Positions 7,730 through 14,828 of a DNA stretch of 53,426 nt are shown one piece after another. Numbering within the stretch: the stretch's first letter is position 1; each line of letters starts with the position of its first letter. Under the pieces are notes generated by a model that saw only the letters and a program-made list of their open reading frames with translations, was not told the DNA's origin and ran no database searches. This DNA is from Eubacteriales bacterium (GTDB lineage Bacteria > Bacillota > Clostridia > Oscillospirales > Oscillospiraceae), in assembly GCA_030531595.1 (NCBI GenBank), contig JAUNND010000007.1, forward strand, positions 1 through 53,426, given 5' to 3'. The position numbers and the translations under genes were made by a program.

Positions 7730-9115
7730 ATGAAATTAAAGCTTACTGCGGAGAGAGAAACACTGCTCTCCGAGGCTCTTAAAAACGCGGGATACCCGGT
7801 CTCCCAGCCATGCGGCGGAAACGGTAAATGCGGGAAATGCACGGTGCTTCTCAACGGGGAACCCGTCAGGGCGTGCTGTACCTGTATCTGCGGTGAAAAC
7901 GAAATAGAACTTGAAGTGCTGTCCGGTGGAAACATCCTCGGCGGCGGGGAGGACATCATTATCCCCGACGCATCTGAAACGGGTCTCGGCGCGGCGGTCG
8001 ACCTCGGTACAACGACCGTGGCGATACGCATTTTTGACCTTGAAACGGGCGCGGTCGTCGCCTCTCGTACCGACTGGAACGCCCAGTCCCCCTACGGAGC
8101 GGACGTTATAAGCCGCATCGACTATATAAATAAGAACAACGCCCTCGATGAACTCAGCGGCGTGATACGCCGTCAGATATTTTCCTTTATCGAACCGTTT
8201 AAGGTAAAGCGTATCTTTCTTGCGGGCAACACAGTCATGCAGCATATTTTCGCGGGGCTTTCCCCCTCGTCCATCGCCGTTGCGCCCTTTACACCCGTGA
8301 CGCTGTTTGAAGACTTTTCGGACGGGCTTAACGGTATCCCCGTCACATACGCCCCCTGCGCGGCGGGCTATGTGGGCGGCGACATCACGGCGGGGCTTCT
8401 CTCTTCCGGAATGAACAGAGCCGAAAAGCCCTCGCTGTTTATCGACATCGGCACGAACGGCGAGATGGGCATAGGAAACAGGGACGGCTTCACCGTCTGC
8501 GCGGTCGCCAGCGGTCCGGCTTTCGAGGGCGCGGAGATAAGCTGCGGTATGCCCGGGCTTGAAGGCGCGGTAAACCACGTATATTCCGAAAACGGAGATA
8601 TAAAATATTCCGTGATCGGTGATGTGCTTCCCAAAGGTATATGCGGCTCGGGGCTTATTGACCTTATAGCGGTCTTGCTGGAAACTGAGGATATAGATAT
8701 TTCCGGCAGGCTTGACGAGACATATTATCTGACCGAAAACGTATACCTCACCGGCGCGGACGTCCGCAAATTACAGCTTGCGAAGGCGGCTGTCAGAGCG
8801 GGAATATCCGTGCTCATGGAGGAGAGCGGTCTTGACTTTGAGGATATAGAGCATCTGTACATAAGCGGCGGCTTCGGAAACTATCTGAACATTGAAAACG
8901 CCGCAAAGATCGATATGCTCCCCGTCGGGCTTGCAGGAAAGACCGTGCTTCTCGGCAACACCTCATTAAAGGGCGCGTCAATGGCTCTTTTAAACGAAAA
9001 AAGCAGGAAAGAGCTTTTTAAGATACAGAAAAAATGCCGCTACACGGAGCTTTCCGGCAGCGGACGTTTCAGCGAGGAATTTATTGAACATATGATGTTG
9101 GGGGAAGAAGAATGA
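7730..9115 (+). CDS. Corrinoid-protein reductive activator (RACo/RamA-like, [2Fe-2S] + ASKHA ATPase)
   Basis: A 461-residue protein that probably uses ATP to drive reduction of inactive cob(II)alamin on its corrinoid partner. The N-terminal ferredoxin-type domain shows a C28-x5-C34-x2-C37 pattern with C49/C50, fitting a plant-type [2Fe-2S] cluster. From about residue 87 an ASKHA domain follows (AVDLGTTTVAIRIFD, IDIGTNGEMGIGN, YISGGFGNYL), the DUF4445 family that includes RACo. Its stop overlaps the next start by four bases (ATGA). The Shine-Dalgarno is weak. The partner is very likely the corrinoid protein at 9964. Family assignment is firm; the partner is inferred from the operon. Confidence 0.88.
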   Translation: MKLKLTAERETLLSEALKNAGYPVSQPCGGNGKCGKCTVLLNGEPVRACCTCICGENEIELEVLSGGNILGGGEDIIIPDASETGLGAAVDLGTTTVAIRIFDLETGAVVASRTDWNAQSPYGADVISRIDYINKNNALDELSGVIRRQIFSFIEPFKVKRIFLAGNTVMQHIFAGLSPSSIAVAPFTPVTLFEDFSDGLNGIPVTYAPCAAGYVGGDITAGLLSSGMNRAEKPSLFIDIGTNGEMGIGNRDGFTVCAVASGPAFEGAEISCGMPGLEGAVNHVYSENGDIKYSVIGDVLPKGICGSGLIDLIAVLLETEDIDISGRLDETYYLTENVYLTGADVRKLQLAKAAVRAGISVLMEESGLDFEDIEHLYISGGFGNYLNIENAAKIDMLPVGLAGKTVLLGNTSLKGASMALLNEKSRKELFKIQKKCRYTELSGSGRFSEEFIEHMMLGEEE

Positions 9116-9960
9116 AAAAATTTACATTGCTTGACGGCGGCAGCGGCACTCTCCTGTGGGACAGGGCGGAACAGTGCGGCATAAAAAAAGACCCCGTGTG
9201 GATCTATAACATTGAGCATCCCGAGCTTGTCGAGTGGCTTGCAAAGCAGTATATCGGCGCGGGCTCGGAGATAATCTTTTCAAACACCTTCAGCGCAAAC
9301 GCCCCGACAGTCGAGAGAGTATGTAAATACTCACCCGAGGAGATCGTGGCGAGAGGCGTGGAGATCGCAAAGAAGGTCGCCGAGGGTACAGGCGTAAAGG
9401 TGTTCTTAGACGTCGGCCCGCTCTCACAGCTCATGGAGCCTTACGGCGACATGGAGGAGGACGAGGCGGAGGAAATTTTTGCACGCCAGATTTTACCCGG
9501 AGTAAAAGCCGGTGCGGACGGGATCATGCTGGAGACCTTCATTGACCTCAATATGCTGAAGGTCGCATTAAAGGTCGCCTGTGAAACGGGGCTTCCGGTG
9601 TTTGCGTCCATGTCCTTTGAAAAGGTCGGCAAGACCATGTTCGGCAACAGCGTAGCGCAGTTTGCGGAGGAAATGCAGGAGTTTCCCATCAAAGCCATCG
9701 GCATGAACTGCTCTGTCGGTCCCGACGCGGCAGTCGATATCATCCGTCAGTTTGCCGAATGTACCTCACTTCCGATAATCGCCAAGCCCAACGCCGGTCT
9801 TCCCGAGCTTGACGACAAGGGCAATGTCATTTCGAACTACACCGCCGAAATGTTTATCTCCCAGCTCTCCCCCGCACTTGACTGCGCATCCTATGTGGGC
9901 GGCTGCTGCGGCACCACCCCCAAGTATATAAAACAGCTTAAAGCAATAAGAGGAGAATAA
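9112..9960 (+). CDS. Homocysteine S-methyltransferase domain protein
   Basis: A 282-residue stand-alone homocysteine methyltransferase (Pfam S-methyl_trans), matching the N-terminal module of MetH. The three zinc-binding cysteines are C200 (GMNCSVGP) and C265-C266 (GGCCGTTP), with an N-terminal LLDGGSGTLL. It would move a methyl group from the corrinoid protein at 9964 to homocysteine, making methionine. It overlaps the activator gene and ends three bases before the corrinoid gene, so the three are almost certainly co-translated. No folate-binding domain is seen here, so the methyl donor to cobalamin must come from elsewhere. Confidence 0.88.
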   Translation: MKKFTLLDGGSGTLLWDRAEQCGIKKDPVWIYNIEHPELVEWLAKQYIGAGSEIIFSNTFSANAPTVERVCKYSPEEIVARGVEIAKKVAEGTGVKVFLDVGPLSQLMEPYGDMEEDEAEEIFARQILPGVKAGADGIMLETFIDLNMLKVALKVACETGLPVFASMSFEKVGKTMFGNSVAQFAEEMQEFPIKAIGMNCSVGPDAAVDIIRQFAECTSLPIIAKPNAGLPELDDKGNVISNYTAEMFISQLSPALDCASYVGGCCGTTPKYIKQLKAIRGE

Positions 9961-9963
9961 AAA

Positions 9964-10596
9964 ATGAGCGAATTACTGGAAAACATCAGCATAAATCTTC
10001 AAAACGGCAAAGCAAAGGTCGTTCAGCAGCTTGTCCGTCAGGCGCTTGACGAGGGCATGGACGCGATGACCGTTTTAGAGCAGGGGCTTCTGCCCGGCAT
10101 GGCGATCATCGGCGAGAAGTTCAAAAACAATGAGGTCTTTGTTCCCGAGGTGCTCGTCAGCGCAAGAGCACTGAACAAGGGCACCGCCATTCTCAAGGAA
10201 AAGCTCGTCGGCGAGGGCTTTGAGGAAAAGGGCACGGTCGTTCTCGGCACCGTCAAGGGCGACCTGCACGACATCGGCAAAAATCTTGTCGGCATGATGA
10301 TGGAGAGCAAGGGCATGAAGGTCATCGACCTCGGCGTTGATGTGGAGGCTGACAAATTCGTCGCCGCCGTCAAGGAAAACAACGCCGATATCGTTGCTCT
10401 CTCCGCTCTGCTGACCACCACCATGGGCGAGATGAAGGGGATCATCGAGGCTGTCAGAGCCGAATGTCCCAACGTGAAATTCATGGTCGGCGGCGCTCCC
10501 GTGAGCGCGGCGTTTGCAGCCACCATCGGCGCGGACGCCTATACCGGCGACGCCACCTCCGCCGCCGCAAAGTGCGTTGAGCTGTGCGCCGGCTGA
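9964..10596 (+). CDS. Corrinoid (cobalamin-binding) methyl-carrier protein
   Basis: A 210-residue protein of the MtaC/MtbC/MttC type. A helical cap (residues 1-85) precedes a Rossmann-like B12 domain with the base-off signature D100-x-H102-x-x-G105 (GDLHDIGKN); H102 is the lower cobalt ligand. It carries the methyl group between a donor enzyme and the homocysteine methyltransferase at 9112. It is the third gene of the operon, with AGAGGAG-type Shine-Dalgarno, and is followed by a clear terminator at 10612. The corresponding region of MetH has the same fold, so the 9112-9964 pair resembles a split MetH. Confidence 0.9.
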   Translation: MSELLENISINLQNGKAKVVQQLVRQALDEGMDAMTVLEQGLLPGMAIIGEKFKNNEVFVPEVLVSARALNKGTAILKEKLVGEGFEEKGTVVLGTVKGDLHDIGKNLVGMMMESKGMKVIDLGVDVEADKFVAAVKENNADIVALSALLTTTMGEMKGIIEAVRAECPNVKFMVGGAPVSAAFAATIGADAYTGDATSAAAKCVELCAG

Positions 10597-10611
10597 TCCT
10601 TCAATATGGGT

Positions 10612-10655
10612 AAAAAAGACGTCTCTTTCGAAAGAAAGGGGCGTCTTTTCTTTAT
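10612..10655 (+). terminator. Terminator of the corrinoid methyltransferase operon
   Basis: AAAAGACG pairs with CGTCTTTT around an inner CTTTCGAAAG stem, followed by a T-rich tail. It ends just before the MITE at 10659. Confidence 0.85.
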
Positions 10656-10658
10656 TTA

Positions 10659-10819
10659 AGGCAATACCGCATAATGCGGCAAAAGCAGATGGCGAGAGAA
10701 AATGGGTTCTGATGAAGGCATTTTTTTGCAGGAATACTTTGTGTATTTCAAGAAAAAATGACAAAATCAGGGCACATTTTATCCGTCAGCTGCCGCAGAC
10801 GTATTGTGCGGTGTTGCCT
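10659..10819. repeat. 161-bp TA-flanked MITE, copy 3 (complete)
   Basis: Same length and orientation as copy 2, differing at about three positions by eye. Both sides carry TA. Its right end codes for the last residues and stop codon of the spoVFB gene. Confidence 0.87.
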
Positions 10820-11390
10820 TAAGTATCGGCTGGAGCTGCCTCCCTTCAAGAGCCGCCCTGACCGTTTCGGAAAGCAGCGAAAAGTCCGACTGGAGTGAGC
10901 GGGGCTTTGTATCCGGTGCGTCCTGCGAAAACGGTACAAAGTAGACGTTCCTTCGGTTTAAGAGCCTGCCGATATTCTCCGCCGAGCCGGAGAGCCCGTC
11001 GTTGGTGGAAAAAGCGATGATAAGAGGTTTTCCATTTCGCAGATGCCCCTTTGCCGCCATCGTCACGGTGCTGTCGGTGATGCCGTTTGCAAGCTTTGCA
11101 AGGGTATTGCCGGTGCAGGGCGCGATCAGAAGTGCGTCCATCGCCCCCTGCGGTCCCAGAGGCTCCGCCTCGGCGATCGTCGTCACTGCGTTTCTGCCGC
11201 ACACTTCCCGTAGCCGACGCAGATGCTCGGCGGCTGTGCCGAAGCGGGTGTCGGTTTCGGCGGCTGTATCGCTCATGATGGGGATGAGCTCAAATTCCTC
11301 CGCAAGTGCTTTAGCTGCGGCAAACAGTTTTCCGTAGGTACAGTAGGAGCCGCACAGAGCCAGCCCCAGCCGCTTTTTTTCATTCTCCAT
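10779..11390 (-). CDS. spoVFB: Dipicolinate synthase subunit B
   Basis: A 203-residue flavoprotein-like subunit (also called DpaB) that with SpoVFA makes dipicolinic acid, the spore-core chelator, in the mother cell. The sequence matches the family from LGLALCGSYCTYGKLF through the phosphate-loop region APCTGNTLAKLANGITDS. The start at 11390 (MENEKK) is chosen over an upstream in-frame ATG because it gives the usual ~200-residue length and overlaps the end of spoVFA by 11 bases. The last ~13 codons and the stop lie inside a MITE (10659-10819), so the original C-terminus has been replaced; the catalytic part appears intact. Confidence 0.88.
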   Translation of the reverse strand: MENEKKRLGLALCGSYCTYGKLFAAAKALAEEFELIPIMSDTAAETDTRFGTAAEHLRRLREVCGRNAVTTIAEAEPLGPQGAMDALLIAPCTGNTLAKLANGITDSTVTMAAKGHLRNGKPLIIAFSTNDGLSGSAENIGRLLNRRNVYFVPFSQDAPDTKPRSLQSDFSLLSETVRAALEGRQLQPILKATPHNTSAAADG

Positions 11391-12174
11391 GATATGCCTC
11401 CATATACGCAAGAATTTCCTTTTCCATAAGCTCTGCCGAGGCGCGTGGCGAAAACCGTCCTGGCAGACCCGGCGCATTGATCACGCACAGCCCCGCTTTT
11501 TCGGCGCTTTCTCTGTCAAAGCCGCCGGGGGCGGAGGCCAGCTCCATAATGACCGCGCCGCGTTTTGCTTTTTCCAACGCCTCTTTTCCGATGATCCGGG
11601 CGGGGACGGTGTTGACTATGTAATCAAACTTCCCAAGCTCCGAAAGCGCCTTTTCCAGAGTGCCGTCCGCTCTCGCCCCCACGGTGACCGAAGTCTCAAA
11701 GGCGTTGAGCCTCTGCCGCAGCGCACTCGCCACACGCCCCGCGCCGAGAATGAGGAGCTTTGAACCGCGCAGTGCTCCGACGCTGCTTTCCGTGAGAAGG
11801 GCAATCGCGCCCTCCGCCGTCAGAGCCGCGTTGCCGAGGGCGAAGCTCTCCGAGCCCAGAAGATCGAAAACAGCGGCATCAGTGCATATCCCGGTCTTTC
11901 CGAAGCCTCCGCAGAGCGTCTGAGCGGGCGTGAGCAGAGAATAAACTTCCTCGGGTGCAATCTTTACCCCGCTCAGCGGAGCATTCACAAAGCCGTTTCT
12001 GACAGACGGGACGCCCAGTATCACGCATTGTGCGTCATTCACACATTCCTCTAATGTATCGCAGCAGCAGACCGCTTTTTCAAGCGCAGAATATTTCACC
12101 TCACTGCCGGTCTTCAATAGCCTTTCGCCGAGGAAAACAGCGCGTTCATCGCCCCCGACAAGGGCAAATATCAT
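11380..12174 (-). CDS. spoVFA: Dipicolinate synthase subunit A
   Basis: A 264-residue NAD(P)-dependent subunit (DpaA). An N-terminal domain begins FALVGGDERAVFLGERL and a second Rossmann domain has LLILGAGRVASALRQRL. It acts in the mother cell during sporulation on the lysine-pathway intermediate dihydroxy-tetrahydrodipicolinate. The start at 12174 is chosen because GGAGG lies eight bases upstream; the ATG two codons earlier would be too close to it. The gene overlaps spoVFB. The pair is strong evidence that the host forms endospores. No confident sigma-K promoter could be picked by eye. Confidence 0.9.
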   Translation of the reverse strand: MIFALVGGDERAVFLGERLLKTGSEVKYSALEKAVCCCDTLEECVNDAQCVILGVPSVRNGFVNAPLSGVKIAPEEVYSLLTPAQTLCGGFGKTGICTDAAVFDLLGSESFALGNAALTAEGAIALLTESSVGALRGSKLLILGAGRVASALRQRLNAFETSVTVGARADGTLEKALSELGKFDYIVNTVPARIIGKEALEKAKRGAVIMELASAPGGFDRESAEKAGLCVINAPGLPGRFSPRASAELMEKEILAYMEAYHGE

Positions 12175-12245
12175 ACACATCGCCTCCGTATAACAGTATA
12201 TTCGCAAAAAATTCTGCTGTTACAGGAACTTTTGAAGAATAAATG

Positions 12246-12274
12246 TTGACTTGACGGAAAACAAGGCATAAAAT
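12246..12274 (+). promoter_or_regulatory. Promoter of folA
   Basis: TTGACT, a 17-bp spacer and TAAAAT, about 36 bp before the folA start codon. Confidence 0.7.
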
Positions 12275-12309
12275 AACAAAGTAAAAAAATTTTTTGAGGA
12301 GTATCGATC

Positions 12310-12792
12310 ATGGACGCTATTGTCGCCGTAAATGACGATTGGGGCATAGGTGCCGACGGGACACAGAGCTTTGTGCTCAGAGCCGACAGAAAATTTTTCT
12401 CGGAGATGACAAAGGGCTGCGCGGTCATTGTGGGACGGCGCACGATGGAGGACTTCCCCGGCGGGAAGCCTCTGAAAAACAGACCCAACATCGTTGTCAC
12501 AAGAAGCGAAGTACAGATTGAAGGGGCGGAAGTTGTCCACAGCACCGAGGAGGCGCTTGCAGCCGCGTCCGGATATGAGAAAGTCATGGTCATAGGCGGG
12601 GCGAGCGTATATATGCAGTTTTTCTCGCTGCTCGACAGGGTGTATGTCACCAAAATAGACGCCCACGCCGAGTCAACCGCGTATTTCCCCAACCTCGATC
12701 ATAATCCCGACTTTGTATGCGAACATGAAGGCGAGGAGCAGGAGGAGAACGGCATAAAGTTCCGCTTCTGCACCTATAAACGGAAAAAATGA
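12310..12792 (+). CDS. folA: Dihydrofolate reductase
   Basis: A 160-residue enzyme reducing dihydrofolate to tetrahydrofolate with NADPH. Family motifs are present: N-terminal AIVAVNDDWGIG, VGRRTMEDFPGGKPL, NIVVT and VIGGASVYMQFF, followed by the C-terminal strand region. Length is normal. Its own promoter lies at 12246 and a GAGGAG site precedes the ATG. It is a single-gene unit between spoVFA (divergent) and spoIID (convergent). The TGA stop is also the first three bases of the TGAGGAATTA-ended repeat at 12790. Confidence 0.92.
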   Translation: MDAIVAVNDDWGIGADGTQSFVLRADRKFFSEMTKGCAVIVGRRTMEDFPGGKPLKNRPNIVVTRSEVQIEGAEVVHSTEEALAAASGYEKVMVIGGASVYMQFFSLLDRVYVTKIDAHAESTAYFPNLDHNPDFVCEHEGEEQEENGIKFRFCTYKRKK

Positions 12793-12969
12793 GGAATTAA
12801 GGTGCCGCCGGCGCGGCGATTTGATTTTCCTCAGGAACTTTCTTATATACAAAAGTCTTCAGATTATAGATTACTTCAGTTTTTTAACAAGTAAAGGTCG
12901 ATTGAGGGAAATATAATCCGTCGGCAAAGCCGACACATCAATTCCTAATTCCTAATTTCTAATTCCTCA
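12790..12969. repeat. TGAGGAATTA-ended repeat, copy A
   Basis: An ~180-bp element with TGAGGAATTA at both ends in inverted orientation. Internal hairpins GTCGGC/GCCGAC and GCCGC/GCGGC sit near the ends. Each terminal TGA serves as the stop codon of a convergent gene (folA and spoIID). The reverse complement matches 17014-17217. Confidence 0.75.
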
Positions 12970-13881
12970 TTGAATTTTGGTTCCCGGGTAGTAGTGCGAG
13001 AGTATACTGCGGTAATCACAGCCAGCCTTTGCCATAAGGTTTGCCCCGTGCTGGCTCATGCCTACACCGTGACCGAAGCCGCAGACGGTAAAGACAAAAT
13101 TTTCTCCGTCGAATACCACGTCAAAGTCCGCCGAGCGCAGCAAAAACAGACTGCGCATCTCACGCCCCGAAAGTCTGACGCCGCCGACCGTCACGGCGGC
13201 TGTCCTTCCGGCGGCGTTTTTTTCGGTCTTTCCGAGCCAGCTTTCCGTATTTGCGGAAAAATCGGCCTCGGGATGTACGCCTGTAATGACACGTTTGAGT
13301 TCATCGGGAGAGACGGTGACGGTGCTGATGAGACCGGCAACGGTATCGGCGGTCTCGGGGCTTTCAACGCTCACGAGGTAGGGTACACTTCCCCATACAT
13401 CGCCGCTGTTCTCCGTGCGGAGATAGGAGCATGAATGAAACACGGCCTGTACGGCCTCGCCATCATACCGAAGGCGCTCGTCCGAGGTCTCAAGGACGGC
13501 TTTTTTTATTTTTGCGGCGTATTTCGGATAATCTCTGCCCCATCGAAGACGAAGCGCAGCCTCATTTGCATACGCCTGACAGCAGCCGGAGGAGGTGCAG
13601 ACCGCACCGCCGTGCTTACCGGCGTTCACGCAGTATTCGCAGTAGCTTCTCGCAGCCACGGCCTGCGCCTTCAAAGCCTCTTCTTCAAAGCTCGCCGGCA
13701 TCTCTGCCGCCACGACGCCGAAGATATAGTCATCAAGGCTCATTTTGACCTCGCCGGAGGCTGTGAGTACCCGAACAGACCCGTCCGGTCTTTTCTCGCG
13801 GGACAGGATATGCCTGTAAATCGGCGGCAGTCCCCACGCCAGCAGCAGAATACAATAGCAAATTGTTAACAATCGTTTCAC
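12967..13881 (-). CDS. spoIID: Stage II sporulation protein D (septal peptidoglycan transglycosylase)
   Basis: A 304-residue membrane-anchored lytic transglycosylase used in engulfment of the forespore. It has an N-terminal membrane segment (residues 3-19) and the SpoIID core VVAAEMPASFEEEALKAQAV with catalytic E60. Further conserved parts are ARSYCEYC, CTSSGCCQAY and the C-terminal GFGHGVGMSQHGA. Somewhat shorter than the B. subtilis protein (about 340 residues). It would be made in the mother cell under sigma-E; I did not identify that promoter. The stop codon TGA is the terminal TGA of the repeat at 12790-12969. The family call is secure. Confidence 0.92.
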   Translation of the reverse strand: MKRLLTICYCILLLAWGLPPIYRHILSREKRPDGSVRVLTASGEVKMSLDDYIFGVVAAEMPASFEEEALKAQAVAARSYCEYCVNAGKHGGAVCTSSGCCQAYANEAALRLRWGRDYPKYAAKIKKAVLETSDERLRYDGEAVQAVFHSCSYLRTENSGDVWGSVPYLVSVESPETADTVAGLISTVTVSPDELKRVITGVHPEADFSANTESWLGKTEKNAAGRTAAVTVGGVRLSGREMRSLFLLRSADFDVVFDGENFVFTVCGFGHGVGMSQHGANLMAKAGCDYRSILSHYYPGTKIQ

Positions 13882-13896
13882 TTGCGCCCTCCGGTC

Positions 13897-13925
13897 TTGA
13901 CGAAACCTTCAAATCAGTATAAAAT
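13897..13925 (+). promoter_or_regulatory. Promoter of the 13967 membrane-protein gene
   Basis: TTGACG, a 17-bp spacer and TAAAAT, about 40 bp before the start codon. Confidence 0.6.
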
Positions 13926-13966
13926 ATGTTGATACTCCGAAGTATATGTGAAAAGAGATTTGAATT

Positions 13967-14803
13967 ATGCACGAGAAAAAAATGCAGAAGATCGCCCTTG
14001 AGACCGTGTGCTATGTAGCCGGTGCAGGTGCGTTCAGTGTTTTCATCCGCTGGCTCCAGACGATGCTGGCATATAATGAGGAGGGACTTGTGGACAGGAG
14101 CGTTTTCAATCTGCTCGTCCCCGCTATCATCACAGCCTCCGCAGTGCTTTTTTACAGCTTTGTAAAAAAGTTTGAAAAGCAGAGGTATTTTATCAGCGAT
14201 GATATTTTTGAGGCTCTGAAAAATGACAGCAAGCTCTATGGCATATTGCGCTATATCATGGGGATCGTCATGGTCGCGGGAGGTCTGCTGCTGCTTGCTC
14301 AGTGCGAGATCGACAAGGAGGCAAAATTCCTGCGGATACTGTCTCTGCTCGGTGTGGTCACGGGCGTATGCTTCCCGCTGCTGCTGTCCATGGCCAACAA
14401 GCCCCATGTGACGAAGCTCTCTTCGTGCTGCTTCCTCGGCACCGCGCCGGTCATCTTCTTCTGCTTCTGGCTGGTGACCTGCTATAAGATCAATTCCATC
14501 AACCCCGTACTCTGGGATTACTCCGTGGAGATCATCACCATCATCGTCTGCATCATCTCCTTCTTTTATCTGGCAGGATTTCAGTTTTCCGTGCCGAACG
14601 CAAAACGCGCTCTGTTTTTCAGCATGATGGGCGCGGCGCTGAGCATTATGATCCTCGCCGACAGTCGTTATATGGGTATGCAGCTTATGTATGCCGCCTC
14701 CGCCGCGATGCAGCTCTACTGCGTGTGGGTGCTGATCGTGAATATGGGACAGAAGGAAAAGGAATATAAGGTCCAGCCCGAGGATGGGTTTGAGAGACTG
14801 TAA
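13967..14803 (+). CDS. Multi-spanning membrane protein of unknown function
   Basis: A 278-residue hydrophobic protein with about seven or eight predicted membrane segments (for example FSVFIRWLQTML, IMGIVMVAGGLLLLA, VIFFCFWLVTCY, IITIIVCIISFFYLAGF) and a short charged N-terminus. I do not recognise a family and see no catalytic motif. A promoter lies at 13897. The 3' end is close to the next membrane-protein gene at 14829, and the two may be co-transcribed. The Shine-Dalgarno before the ATG is weak (AGAGAT). Confidence 0.7.
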   Translation: MHEKKMQKIALETVCYVAGAGAFSVFIRWLQTMLAYNEEGLVDRSVFNLLVPAIITASAVLFYSFVKKFEKQRYFISDDIFEALKNDSKLYGILRYIMGIVMVAGGLLLLAQCEIDKEAKFLRILSLLGVVTGVCFPLLLSMANKPHVTKLSSCCFLGTAPVIFFCFWLVTCYKINSINPVLWDYSVEIITIIVCIISFFYLAGFQFSVPNAKRALFFSMMGAALSIMILADSRYMGMQLMYAASAAMQLYCVWVLIVNMGQKEKEYKVQPEDGFERL

Positions 14804-14828
14804 GAAATGTCGGGAGTACAGACATATT

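Noticed and set aside
7484-7730. Cobalamin or SAM riboswitch in front of the corrinoid operon
   Set aside because: The leader is filled by a MITE; no B12-box or SAM-I core was recognised.
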